The notes under the pieces were generated by a model that saw nothing but the letters and a program-made list of their open reading frames with translations, was not told the DNA's origin and did not search any database. From Bdellovibrionales bacterium (lineage in GTDB: Bacteria > Bdellovibrionota > Bdellovibrionia > Bdellovibrionales > Bdellovibrionaceae), in contig JAFEAQ010000013.1 of the NCBI GenBank assembly GCA_018266295.1, forward strand, positions 1 to 46,055: a DNA stretch of 46,055 nucleotides, in the 5' to 3' direction. Positions 33,598 to 41,121 of the stretch are shown in pieces. The position numbers were made by a program, and so were the translations under genes. Positions within the stretch are counted from its first letter, which is position 1; the number at the start of each line of letters is the position of its first letter.

Positions 33598-35208
33598 ATG
33601 GCAGACAGAAAGTGCTATTTGGTAGGAAGTGGCATCGCATCCCTGGCGAGTGCGGCCTATTTAATTCGCGAAGGAAATCTCTCCGGTGAGAATATTATCA
33701 TCATCGAAGAGGGTACGATGACAGGTGGTAGTCTCGATGCCAGCGGCGATGCCGAGAAGGGCTATGTCATGCGGGGCGGCCGCATGCTGAATTTTTCTTA
33801 TCTCTGCACCTATGATCTTCTATCATTTATTCCCTCGCTGAATGATCAGACCAAAACGGTCATGGATGAGATTCACGACTTTAACCAGAAGATTAAAACG
33901 AACTCTCACTGCCGGCTTGTCCATCACGGGGAAAAAATTGATTCAACCGCCATGGGTTTTAGCTACAAAGACCGCTTCGATATTCTTGAAGTCATGATGA
34001 AATCCGAAGAGAGTCTTGGTGGTCGCAGTATTGAGGACTGCTTTCAGGGGGCCTTCTTTGAAACCAACTTCTGGTACATGTGGGCGACGATGTTTGCCTT
34101 TCAGCCGTGGCACAGTGTTGTTGAGTTTAAGCGCTACCTCCATCGGTTCATTCATGAATTTCCACGTATCAACACGCTCGAAGGTGTCGATCGCACTCCT
34201 TACAATCAGTACGACTCGATCGTCTTGCCTTTGCTCAAGTGGCTGAAGCGCGAAGGTGTGCACTTTATGATGGAAACCGAAGTGACCGATCTTGAGTTTA
34301 CGGATCTCGGTACGAAAAAGGCCGTTTCAAAAATTTTCTATCGACGGAACGAAGATCAAAACCATATTCCGATAGAGTCCGAGGACTTGGTTTTTGTCAC
34401 GAATGGCTCGATGACCGCGTCCTCGAGTCTTGGTTCGATGAAAACGGTTCCACTCATGAAGTCCAAGCGAGAAGGCGGGGATTGGGCGCTCTGGGAAAGA
34501 TTGGCTTTTAACCGGCCCGAGTTCGGGCGACCCTCGGTTTTTTCAGGCCGGGTGGATGAATCTAAATGGGTTTCGTTCACTGTCACTTCAAAGGGACATC
34601 AGTTTTTTGATTTGATGGAGAAATTCACGGGGAATGAAGCGGGAACAGGGGGACTTGTCACCTTTACGGACTCAAACTGGCTTATGTCGATCGTTCTTGC
34701 TCATCAACCTCACTTTTTAAATCAGCCAAAGGATGTGACCGTTTTCTGGGGTTATGGCCTTTTTGTTGATCAGCCAGGCAATTTTGTGAAGAAGAAAATG
34801 TCGGAGTGTAACGGTGAAGAAATTCTCACGGAGCTTTGCTCGCATTTGAATTTCATAGAAGAAATGCCTGAGATTATTGCCCAGGCCAACTGCATTCCCT
34901 GTATGATGCCGTTTATCACAAGTCAGTTTTTAACTCGTGATAAGGGCGATCGCCCGGAAGTCGTGCCGCCGGGTTATGTGAATCTCGCCTTTATCGGCCA
35001 GTACTGCGAGATTCCTGAAGACGTGGTGTTTACCGTGGAGTATTCCGTGCGGTCAGCGCAGACGGCGGTCTTTAGTCTTCTGCAGCTTGAATGCGAGCCG
35101 GTGCCGGTCTACGACGGAGCTCGGGATTTTCATGTGTTGTTTGAATCAATGAAGACAATGTTTAAAGAAACCGAAGAGCGAACCCGAGAAGAGCGGCCGC
35201 CACTTTGA
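33598..35208 (+). CDS. ohyA: oleate hydratase (10-linoleic/oleic acid hydratase, MCRA family)
   Basis: A 536-aa FAD-dependent enzyme that adds water to the cis-9 double bond of oleic acid to give 10-hydroxystearate. The Rossmann motif GSGIASLASAAYLI starts near residue 10, then GGSLD, the strongly conserved GYVMRGGRMLNFSYLCTYDLL block with the catalytic Glu/Tyr region downstream, and the C-terminal ITSQFLTR and FIGQYCEIPEDVVFTVEY blocks of the MCRA family. The start at 33598 follows GAGGGGG at good spacing; in-frame starts at 33526 (ATG) or 33511 (GTG) would add 24-29 residues that resemble the PEGV lead-in of some homologs, so the start is open. It probably detoxifies unsaturated fatty acids, for example from prey lipids (inference). 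Confidence 0.92.
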   Translation: MADRKCYLVGSGIASLASAAYLIREGNLSGENIIIIEEGTMTGGSLDASGDAEKGYVMRGGRMLNFSYLCTYDLLSFIPSLNDQTKTVMDEIHDFNQKIKTNSHCRLVHHGEKIDSTAMGFSYKDRFDILEVMMKSEESLGGRSIEDCFQGAFFETNFWYMWATMFAFQPWHSVVEFKRYLHRFIHEFPRINTLEGVDRTPYNQYDSIVLPLLKWLKREGVHFMMETEVTDLEFTDLGTKKAVSKIFYRRNEDQNHIPIESEDLVFVTNGSMTASSSLGSMKTVPLMKSKREGGDWALWERLAFNRPEFGRPSVFSGRVDESKWVSFTVTSKGHQFFDLMEKFTGNEAGTGGLVTFTDSNWLMSIVLAHQPHFLNQPKDVTVFWGYGLFVDQPGNFVKKKMSECNGEEILTELCSHLNFIEEMPEIIAQANCIPCMMPFITSQFLTRDKGDRPEVVPPGYVNLAFIGQYCEIPEDVVFTVEYSVRSAQTAVFSLLQLECEPVPVYDGARDFHVLFESMKTMFKETEERTREERPPL

Positions 35209-35211
35209 GGG

Positions 35212-36081
35212 CTATTTCTTTTTCGGTGCTGGAGGAGCTTTTTTGCCAGCCCCAACGCGAAGACCATCTTCGTCGATGCTGACAAGGCGCTGCTTGTACA
35301 GCCCACCGAGAGCGATCTTGTACTTCTTTTTGCTGACGCCAAAAAGGTCATAGATTTTTTCAGGCGGCGTTTTTTCTGTGAGAGCCAAGAAGCCGTTATT
35401 TTTTTCTAGGAGTTCGAGAATTTTTGGTCCGACGTCCTCAGCTCCTTGGTGTCCGGTTTTTTGTAAACCGAGATCAATCTTACCGTCTTCTGCGCGGATG
35501 TGACGAATGAAGCCACGGATTTTTTGACCGATCTTCAAAGGCTGAAAAACCTCATTGTGATAGAGCATGCCCTGATGTGTGCCATTGATGATCGCCTTAA
35601 AACCCAGATCCGTACGGTTATAGATCATCAAATCAACACTTTGACCCGCTTCAAAATCCGCGGGCTCTTTCGATAAATAGCGCTCGACACGCATCGAAGA
35701 GGAAATGCGGTCGGTGTTATCAAGATAAAGGTAAACAACCACTTGATCGCCCGGGTGAATGTTGTGTGTTTGCTCTGAAAACGGCAAAAAGAGATCTTTA
35801 TCAAGTCCCCACGCAAGGAACGCGCCTACTTTCGTGGCAGCCACCACCGTCAGGTAAGCAAATTCACCCACCTGAGCTTGAGGAGTTTCGGTTGTCGCCA
35901 TCAAGCGGTCTTCGGAATCAAAGCAAACAAAAACTTCGAGCACGTCACCCACTTGAGCGTTCTCGGGAACGAACTTTTTCGGCAAAAGAATTTCGCCGTC
36001 TTCGCCGCCGTCCAAAAAGACGCCGAAATCAACGAGTTTAGTAACTGTAAGTTTATTGAATCTTCCGATATCGACTAGCAT
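35212..36081 (-). CDS. cvfB: CvfB-family S1-like RNA-binding protein
   Basis: A 289-aa protein with three S1-type OB-fold domains (about 1-65, 70-135 and 145-210) and a C-terminal winged helix (about 220-280, with PPEKIYDLFGVSKKKYKIALGGLYKQ), the layout of CvfB/YitL proteins. These bind RNA and affect virulence or ribosome-related regulation in Gram-positive bacteria. The C-terminus ends in a Lys/Pro/Ala tail. The gene converges on oleate hydratase with 3 bp between stop codons. A candidate promoter places the transcript start almost at the ATG. Confidence 0.88.
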   Translation of the reverse strand: MLVDIGRFNKLTVTKLVDFGVFLDGGEDGEILLPKKFVPENAQVGDVLEVFVCFDSEDRLMATTETPQAQVGEFAYLTVVAATKVGAFLAWGLDKDLFLPFSEQTHNIHPGDQVVVYLYLDNTDRISSSMRVERYLSKEPADFEAGQSVDLMIYNRTDLGFKAIINGTHQGMLYHNEVFQPLKIGQKIRGFIRHIRAEDGKIDLGLQKTGHQGAEDVGPKILELLEKNNGFLALTEKTPPEKIYDLFGVSKKKYKIALGGLYKQRLVSIDEDGLRVGAGKKAPPAPKKK

Positions 36082-36089
36082 GGCGAAGG

Positions 36090-36118
36090 ACCTTAACAGG
36101 GCCCCTCGGTAGGGTCAA
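36090..36118 (-). promoter_or_regulatory. weak promoter candidate for cvfB
   Basis: Minus strand TTGACC (36113-36118), a 17-bp spacer and TAAGGT (36090-36095). The -10 is poor. If it is real, the 5' leader is about 2 nt. Confidence 0.3.
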
Positions 36119-36217
36119 TAGAGGCAAACCTATTTCTTTCGGGCGATCACCGTAAAGACATGCCAGTGTAATATTTCATGGCTTTTGAATTCCACTACGT
36201 CAGCAGATCATTCAATT

Positions 36218-36589
36218 CTAGGGTGTTGCCGGGTGCTTTGCGCGAAGTTCACGCAAAGCCGTCATAAACGGATCCATTCCAGGAAACGGCGAGATCTTTC
36301 CAAGCTTCCGGCCTTGTTTGAAAAAGAAAAAGGCCGGAATGCCGTGCAAGCCAAAGCGAGTTCCTAGGTCCATGTCTTCGTAAACGTTGACGTGGAACCA
36401 GCGCAGTCCCAGCTGTTTCACGATGTCTGCATCCTGAAACAGCATTTTTTTCGCGACTTCACAATTGGGACAGTCGTGCCCCCAGAAAAATACACAGACG
36501 AGTTCTTCGGCATGTTTTTCCAGTGCCTGATCAAAATTATCCGGACGAAGTTGTTCGCACTCCAGTGCCGCGAAAAACGGGTGAGACAT
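36218..36589 (-). CDS. thioredoxin-family protein
   Basis: A 123-aa cytoplasmic thioredoxin-fold protein with the active-site pair Cys40-Cys43 in GHDCPNC, the cis-proline in GIPAFFFF and the following GRKLGK turn. The active-site dipeptide Pro-Asn differs from the usual Gly-Pro of TrxA, which suggests altered redox potential or partner choice. Starts one base after the stop of the upstream DUF1993 gene, so they form an operon. It is a general thiol reductant or specialised thioredoxin; the partner is unknown. Confidence 0.88.
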   Translation of the reverse strand: MSHPFFAALECEQLRPDNFDQALEKHAEELVCVFFWGHDCPNCEVAKKMLFQDADIVKQLGLRWFHVNVYEDMDLGTRFGLHGIPAFFFFKQGRKLGKISPFPGMDPFMTALRELRAKHPATP

Positions 36590-37096
36590 CTAAGCCTTCA
36601 AAGGCAAATCGCCCAAGTAGTCTTTTTTGCCGATATCAACGCCATTGTGACGAAGAATTGAGTAGGCAGTCGTCACGTGGAAATAGAAATTAGGCAGCGC
36701 ATGTTGTTGGGCATATTCAGCACCTAGAAGATACTTTCCTTCCCAGCGAGGCTGGGTGATTTTTCTTTCCTCTGCGCCGTTGAAATCAGCTGCTTTAAAA
36801 GTGTTGAGATATTGAATCACGCTTTCGATTCTTGCTTTTAGTTCCGGCAGGGTTTTCTCGTTGTCTTCGTGTTTCGGTGCTTCTTTGCCTGTCAGGCGCG
36901 AAACAGAGAGTTTTGCGGTGTCGGTGGCGATCTGAATTTGGCGGATAAGGTTGAATTGATCCGGTGCTAGGCGGGAATTTAACAAAACGTCCACATCAAA
37001 TTTCTTCGTTTCGGCAAGTTGGACACCTTTGTCGAGAAGGCGGTTAAGATTTTGAAGCATTTTCGCGTATTGTGGGGCTGTCAATTCGTAGAGCAT
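36590..37096 (-). CDS. DUF1993 family protein
   Basis: A 168-aa helical-bundle protein matching the DUF1993 family: MLYELTAPQYAKMLQNLN at the N-terminus, a central conserved LPELKARIESVIQYLN helix and the C-terminal PNFYFHVTTAYSILRHNGVDIGK block. The fold resembles DinB/YfiT-like four-helix bundles, but no function is established. The start at 37096 is set by GGAGG 5 nt upstream and family homology, against an in-frame ATG at 37150. First gene of a two-gene unit with the thioredoxin-like gene. The promoter TTGCCT-17-TATTTT overlaps that of the divergent RGG-tail gene. Confidence 0.85.
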   Translation of the reverse strand: MLYELTAPQYAKMLQNLNRLLDKGVQLAETKKFDVDVLLNSRLAPDQFNLIRQIQIATDTAKLSVSRLTGKEAPKHEDNEKTLPELKARIESVIQYLNTFKAADFNGAEERKITQPRWEGKYLLGAEYAQQHALPNFYFHVTTAYSILRHNGVDIGKKDYLGDLPLKA

Positions 37097-37121
37097 AGGA
37101 CCTCCGGTTGATTTAAGGCCT

Positions 37122-37184
37122 AAAATAGGATGCATTATTGACCCAGGCAAGGTTTATGCGCATGATGAATGCCTGAATCATTCA
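37122..37184. promoter_or_regulatory. overlapping divergent promoters with inverted repeat
   Basis: Minus strand: TTGCCT (37145-37150), 17 bp, TATTTT (37122-37127). Plus strand: TTGACC (37138-37143), 17 bp, CATGAT (37161-37166). The two -35 elements overlap, so the promoters compete. TGAATG (37166-37171) and CATTCA (37179-37184), separated by 7 bp, form an inverted repeat over the plus-strand start site and could be an operator. Confidence 0.5.
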
Positions 37185-37196
37185 GAGAGGATGTCT

Positions 37197-37643
37197 ATGA
37201 AATCAATCACAGAATTTGCAGTTTTCACATTGAATAAAGGTCTTGCCGCGAAAGCAGCATTGGCGAACCAAGGAAAGAGTCCTGAAGAAATCCAAACGAG
37301 TCTCGGTGAAACCTTCAAATTCGAAGGCGATAAGTTAAAGTATTTCATTAATGCGCTCGACGTAGCTGGCCAAAACCAGCAGGATTTGAAGCGTGTTTTT
37401 GTTATTTCTCTCGGTGAAGGGGAGTCTGCTCCGGCGAAAGCTGTTCAAGTTGAAGAGCACCACTATGTTCCTGAATTTTTAAACACAGCTAAGCCAGTGG
37501 CAGCTGCAACGGATGCTAAAGGCGGCCGTGGCGGAGGCAAAGGTGGACGCGGTGGTGGCCGTGGTGAGAAAAAAGGTGGATCTCCATGGGGTATGACTCC
37601 AGAAGAGAAAGCGGCGAAGGGAAAAGGCGCTCCCAAGGCCTAG
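37197..37643 (+). CDS. protein with RGG-box-like tail, unknown function
   Basis: A 148-aa cytoplasmic protein of unknown family. Residues 1-95 form a compact helical/beta domain. Residues about 105-130 are Gly/Arg/Lys-rich with repeated GGRGGG units, like RGG boxes of RNA-binding proteins, followed by a short Lys/Ala/Pro tail. RNA binding is an inference from the tail. AGAGAGG precedes the ATG at 37197 by 6 nt; the ATG at 37191 is too close to it. A strong terminator follows, so the gene is probably monocistronic. Confidence 0.75.
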   Translation: MKSITEFAVFTLNKGLAAKAALANQGKSPEEIQTSLGETFKFEGDKLKYFINALDVAGQNQQDLKRVFVISLGEGESAPAKAVQVEEHHYVPEFLNTAKPVAAATDAKGGRGGGKGGRGGGRGEKKGGSPWGMTPEEKAAKGKGAPKA

Positions 37644-37665
37644 TTTTAAATAAGAGGATTGTTCG

Positions 37666-37696
37666 AAAAAGCCGAGGAGAAGTCCTCGGCTTTTTT
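37666..37696 (+). terminator. Rho-independent terminator of the RGG-tail gene
   Basis: A 13-bp perfect stem (37666-37678 with 37683-37695) with loop GAAG and a T6 run. Confidence 0.95.
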
Positions 37697-37706
37697 GTTA
37701 TCTACT

Positions 37707-37821
37707 CACATTGGTGCTGTGATGCAGACAGAGTTAATCATGAAAAAGTACTCACAATTTACAAGAGATGTTTGAGTCGAACGCCGGACTTTGATACGGT
37801 AAAACAACACCATTGGTGTTG
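37707..37821 (+). promoter_or_regulatory. repeated operator-like sites before the XRE gene
   Basis: CAACACC-ATT-GGTGTTG (37805-37821) is a perfect 7-bp-arm palindrome 29 bp before the GTG start. A half-site copy, CACATTGGTGCTG, lies at 37707-37719. Both belong to a longer similar string of about 18 bp. TTGAGT (37772-37777) and TACGGT (37795-37800) with 17-bp spacing are a weak promoter that the palindrome would overlap. Autorepression by the XRE protein is likely. Confidence 0.4.
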
Positions 37822-37849
37822 CGACTGCCGTCAATTTAGAATTTCGAAT

Positions 37850-38074
37850 GTGGGTTCATTGGATCGAAAGTACGACGTCTTACTGACGAATATTGCAGCT
37901 AATATCAAGCGTCTGCGCAAAGATAAAGGTCTCTCTCAGAGAGAGATGGAGGCCTTCGGCTTTGATCTGCGCAACTACCAAAGACTAGAGTCCGGCAGTC
38001 ACTCTCCAAGTCTCTATACACTCTATAAACTGGGCGAGGCCTTCTGCGTGGATCTCCACGAGTTCTTCAAATAA
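37850..38074 (+). CDS. small XRE-family HTH regulator
   Basis: A 74-aa DNA-binding protein that is essentially one XRE/Cro helix-turn-helix: IAANIKRLRKDKGLSQREME, then the recognition part FDLRNYQRLESGSHSPSLYTLYKLGEAF. Start uncertain: GTG 37850 or TTG 37859. The frame stays open back into the preceding gene but crosses its terminator, so longer forms are unlikely. A palindromic site just upstream suggests autoregulation. Stand-alone Cro-like regulators are frequent in Bdellovibrio-type and phage-derived regions; no phage genes are next to it. Confidence 0.75.
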   Translation: MGSLDRKYDVLLTNIAANIKRLRKDKGLSQREMEAFGFDLRNYQRLESGSHSPSLYTLYKLGEAFCVDLHEFFK

Positions 38075-38088
38075 TTGTTCGAAACAGC

Positions 38089-38115
38089 TTAAGTTCAAAA
38101 AGTCCGAGCCGATAA
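38089..38115 (+). promoter_or_regulatory. near-consensus sigma-28 (FliA) promoter
   Basis: TTAAGTTC (38089-38096), exactly 11 bp, then GCCGATAA (38108-38115). The -10 is identical to the enterobacterial sigma-28 consensus, the -35 matches 6 of 8, and the spacing is exact. Transcription would begin near 38122. No gene starts downstream on this strand before the terminator at 38226. Confidence 0.65.
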
Positions 38116-38121
38116 TTTAGC

Positions 38122-38253
38122 ATCTTACATACGGTATAACTTCACCACCATATCGAATGATGCATTGGGGACTCAGCAATGATGTTCAACATGTTGTCCT
38201 TGAGCACTGTCTTGGTTTGGAGGTAGGGTCCGTCGCAAGACGGGCCCTTTTTT
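38122..38253 (+). ncRNA. candidate sigma-28-driven small RNA
   Basis: About 132 nt from the predicted start to the T-tract. Internal structure: CATTG (38163-38167) pairs with CAATG (38177-38181), CAACATGTTG (38187-38196) is self-complementary, and the 3' end is the strong terminator stem. A 15-codon open frame (ATG 38179, stop 38224-38226) with GGGGA seven bases upstream could encode a short hydrophobic peptide, so a dual-function RNA is possible. It faces ftsH and overlaps only the ftsH stop codon. The alternative is that the terminator merely ends the XRE transcript. It is not recognisable as a c-di-GMP riboswitch (merRNA type). Confidence 0.5.
38226..38253 (+). terminator. Rho-independent terminator opposite the ftsH end
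   Basis: A 9-bp stem (38226-38234 with 38239-38247, one T-G pair), loop GCAA and T6 on the plus strand. On the minus strand it lacks a T-tract, so it is made for a plus-strand transcript. Confidence 0.88.
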
Positions 38254-40132
38254 ATACTTCCGCTGGCGGCGTTGTCGGAGGAGTCGGTTTCCAAAGAGCA
38301 TTAATGGAAATCTCTGTAGGGACCAACTTTTTGAAAAGATTTTTTAGATCTGCTTCTGAGAGAGTTTCTTTCTCTAGCAGCTGCTGCGCGCCTTCTTCAA
38401 GCACCGCCCGGTTTTGTTGCAAAATCTTTTCTGTAATTTTCTTTGCGACTTCAATGACATTTTTAATTTCAAGATCGATCAAATGGGCGGTGTCTTCACT
38501 GTAATGACGGATCTCATGGCCCTGTAGAGGACTTTCGAGAAACGGACTCAGTTGCTGCTCATAGACCACCATGCCTACGGTGGGACTCATCCCATACTTC
38601 GTCACCAGAGCTTCAGCGATATTTGTGACCTTTACGAGATCATCGGCGGCCCCAGTTGAGAACTCGTTGAACACCAAAAGCTCGGCACCTCGGCCACCGA
38701 GCAGAACGGCCATTTTATGAATCAATTCGTCACGCGTGACGATGTAGCGGTCTTCAGTGGGGCGCTGGATGGTATAGCCAAGGGCTCCGATTCCGCGCGG
38801 GATGATTGAGACTTTTTGCGGACGATCGCAGCCAGGCAGAGCCCCTGCGACAATGGCGTGGCCCATTTCGTGGTACGCCACGGTTTTTCTTTCTTTGGGG
38901 TTTAGAATGCGGCTTTTCTTTTCAAGCCCCGCAACGATTCTTTCAATCGCTAAAATGAAATCATTTTTGTCGACAATGGCCGAATTTCTCCGAGTCGCAA
39001 CGAGTGCCGCCTCATTCACAAGATTAGCAAGGTCCGCACCGGTGAAACCCGATGTCAGGGCGGCGATATGGTCCACTTCCAGGTTGGGCTCATATTTAAT
39101 GTTTTTAAGGTGAACCCGCAAAATGGCTTCGCGGCCTTTTTTATCGGGGCGATCGACAAGCACTTGTTTGTCAAAACGTCCTGAGCGCAGCAGTGCGGGA
39201 TCTAAAATCTCGGGCCGATTGGTGGCAGCGAGCAGGATAATGCCTGATTGCGTGTCAAAGCCATCAAGTTCTGCGAGCAGTTGATTGAGAGTCTGCTCTT
39301 TTTCGTCATGGCCTCCGCCCATAATTTGCGTTGCACGAACCTTGCCGAGAGCATCCAGTTCGTCAATAAAGATAATGCACGGGGCTTTCTCGCGGGCTTT
39401 TTCAAACAGATCACGCACTCGGGCTGCGCCGACGCCGACAAAGAGCTCCACGAATTCTGAGCCGCTAATAGAGAAAAAGGGGACCCGCGCCTCACCAGCG
39501 ACCGCTTTGGCTAACAGGGTTTTACCGGTTCCCGGTGGGCCGACAAGCAGAATCCCTTTCGGCATGCGCGCGCCCAAGCGACTGTAGTGATCTGGATTTT
39601 TTAAAAACTCCACCACTTCTCGAAGTTCATCTTTGGCTTCATCAACGCCGGCCACATCGGCGAAAGTGGTTTTCACATCGGTTTCGACATAGAGTTTTGC
39701 CCGGCTTTTCCCAACAGCCATCAGTCCGCCGCCAATACCCCCGCGTGCGGCCATCATTCGGCCTATGAAAATCCAGGCGCCAATAAATATCAAGGCGGGA
39801 ATTGTCCAAGAAAGCAGATCGCGCAAAAATCCGCTTTCAACGACGCGCAGATAGGTGACTCCACTGTCGTCGAGTTCCTTAGCGAGATCTTCATTCACGC
39901 GAGCTGTGTAGAACTCCGTCTTTTTATCGGGGCGGGGGTTTTTAAATTGTCCTCGGATGTATTGTTCGCTGATATTGAGATTATCAACTTCTTTGGTTTT
40001 CAGCAAAGTTTGAAATTCGCTGTACGGAATTTCCACCATTTGTCGGGATTGCAACCAGACAGTTTGCAGCCAAAACGTCATGACGATCGCAAAAGACAAT
40101 AAGAGCCAAGCGTAGTTCTTTTTCGGCGGCAC
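38252..40132 (-). CDS. ftsH: ATP-dependent zinc metalloprotease FtsH
   Basis: A 626-aa inner-membrane AAA+ protease that extracts and degrades membrane and short-lived cytosolic proteins. TM1 lies near residues 8-25, a periplasmic domain to about 95, and TM2 at about 98-118. The AAA module has Walker A GPPGTGKT, Walker [11 protein letters not shown], the SRH region [17 protein letters not shown], and the zinc site HEMGH; the third ligand lies in the TGAADDL region. The start GTG 40132 is chosen because AGGAGG lies 6 nt upstream; an ATG at 40174 has no ribosome site. A Pro/Thr-rich C-terminus closes the protein. Complete and probably active. Confidence 0.95.
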   Translation of the reverse strand: MPPKKNYAWLLLSFAIVMTFWLQTVWLQSRQMVEIPYSEFQTLLKTKEVDNLNISEQYIRGQFKNPRPDKKTEFYTARVNEDLAKELDDSGVTYLRVVESGFLRDLLSWTIPALIFIGAWIFIGRMMAARGGIGGGLMAVGKSRAKLYVETDVKTTFADVAGVDEAKDELREVVEFLKNPDHYSRLGARMPKGILLVGPPGTGKTLLAKAVAGEARVPFFSISGSEFVELFVGVGAARVRDLFEKAREKAPCIIFIDELDALGKVRATQIMGGGHDEKEQTLNQLLAELDGFDTQSGIILLAATNRPEILDPALLRSGRFDKQVLVDRPDKKGREAILRVHLKNIKYEPNLEVDHIAALTSGFTGADLANLVNEAALVATRRNSAIVDKNDFILAIERIVAGLEKKSRILNPKERKTVAYHEMGHAIVAGALPGCDRPQKVSIIPRGIGALGYTIQRPTEDRYIVTRDELIHKMAVLLGGRGAELLVFNEFSTGAADDLVKVTNIAEALVTKYGMSPTVGMVVYEQQLSPFLESPLQGHEIRHYSEDTAHLIDLEIKNVIEVAKKITEKILQQNRAVLEEGAQQLLEKETLSEADLKNLFKKLVPTEISINALWKPTPPTTPPAEV

Positions 40133-40280
40133 TGGAGACCTCCTAAAGATTGGCGAGTACGGATATTTAAACATCAAATGCTAGGTCGGGCGAGTGACGA
40201 TTTATTCTTGAACTGAGGGCAAAACATCAATGAGTCAGTGGCACGATAAGGAAATTTAAAAAATCGAAAGGAGTTTTTCT

Positions 40281-41051
40281 ATGCAATTTGCAAAATTATT
40301 TTTACTGTCTTTAGTTGCGGTTTCATTTCTTGGCCTTGGTGGCGCGCAAGCTCGTCCCGCAGAGGAAAAAACCATAGTTCTTGTTCACGGGGCTTTCGCG
40401 GATGGCTCTTCTTGGCAGAAGGTCATTCCACTTTTAAAAGCCAAAGGCTACAAAGTCATCGCTGTGCAAAATCCGTTGAGTTCCCTCGACGATGACGTGA
40501 AAGTGACTAAAAGAATCGTTAATAATCAGCAGGGTCCTGTGATTCTGGTGGGGCACTCTTGGGGTGGAATGGTTATTTCCGAGTTAGGGAGTAATCCAAA
40601 AGTGGCGGCACTCGTTTATGTCGCGGCCTTTGCTCCGGCGGAAGGAGATTCAGTGGCCAGTCTTTTGGCGTCGGCAAAGGTTCCTGCTCCGGGGCTTACA
40701 GAAGTTGTTGCCGATAATGAGGGCTATCTTTCAATGAGTGAAAAAGGAGTTCGTGAACACTTCGCGCCAGATTTAACTCCAGCAGAACAAGATATCGTCT
40801 ACGCCGTTCAAGGACCGATTTTTGGCAATGCCTTTGGCACTAAAACATCTGTTGCAACCTGGAGAAGCGTTCCTTCGTGGTATATCATTGCCGATCAGGA
40901 TCATATGATTCCACCGGATGTGCAGAATACCATGAGTCAGAGAGTGGGCTCTAAAGTCACGCATGTGGCTTCTTCCCATGTGCCGATGCTGTCAAAACCA
41001 GATGAAGTTGCAAAAGTAATTCTGGAAGCAGCTGATCAGTCCGGAAATTAG
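40281..41051 (+). CDS. exported alpha/beta hydrolase
   Basis: A 256-aa alpha/beta-hydrolase with a signal peptide (residues 1-24, ending AQA). LVHGAFADGSSW carries the oxyanion HG motif, GHSWGG gives nucleophile Ser at about 95, an acid follows in the ADQDHMIPP segment, and His lies in SSHVPML near the C-terminus. The triad is complete. The pattern resembles the MhpC/salicylate-esterase-like group with broad esterase activity; the substrate is unknown. AAAGGAG precedes the ATG. Exported, so it acts in the periplasm or outside, possibly on prey material (inference). Confidence 0.87.
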   Translation: MQFAKLFLLSLVAVSFLGLGGAQARPAEEKTIVLVHGAFADGSSWQKVIPLLKAKGYKVIAVQNPLSSLDDDVKVTKRIVNNQQGPVILVGHSWGGMVISELGSNPKVAALVYVAAFAPAEGDSVASLLASAKVPAPGLTEVVADNEGYLSMSEKGVREHFAPDLTPAEQDIVYAVQGPIFGNAFGTKTSVATWRSVPSWYIIADQDHMIPPDVQNTMSQRVGSKVTHVASSHVPMLSKPDEVAKVILEAADQSGN

Positions 41052-41078
41052 AGGCGAAAATCAGCGAAGATAAAGAGG

Positions 41079-41109
41079 CAGTGGATATATCCGTAGGATA
41101 TATCCACTG
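41079..41109. terminator. perfect 14-bp inverted repeat between convergent genes
   Basis: CAGTGGATATATCC (41079-41092) and its exact complement (41096-41109) around GTA. It lies between the hydrolase and outer-membrane-protein stops. No T-tract follows on either strand, so it is a stabilising or Rho-type 3' hairpin, or a binding site. Confidence 0.6.
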
Positions 41110-41121
41110 AAGGCGGGATGG

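Noticed and set aside
34991-34998. Minus-strand GCCGATAA inside the oleate hydratase gene as a sigma-28 -10
   Set aside because: It lies deep in coding sequence and faces against the gene, with no matching -35 and no downstream target.
37586-37849. Extension of the XRE open frame upstream, including two HWCCD peptides
   Set aside because: It would overlap the RGG-tail gene and cross its terminator. The repeated peptide is explained by a repeated operator-like DNA sequence.
40232-40250. TGGCACG upstream of the alpha/beta hydrolase as a sigma-54 -24 element
   Set aside because: At the required distance the -12 position reads GGAAA rather than TTGCA, so the essential GC is missing.
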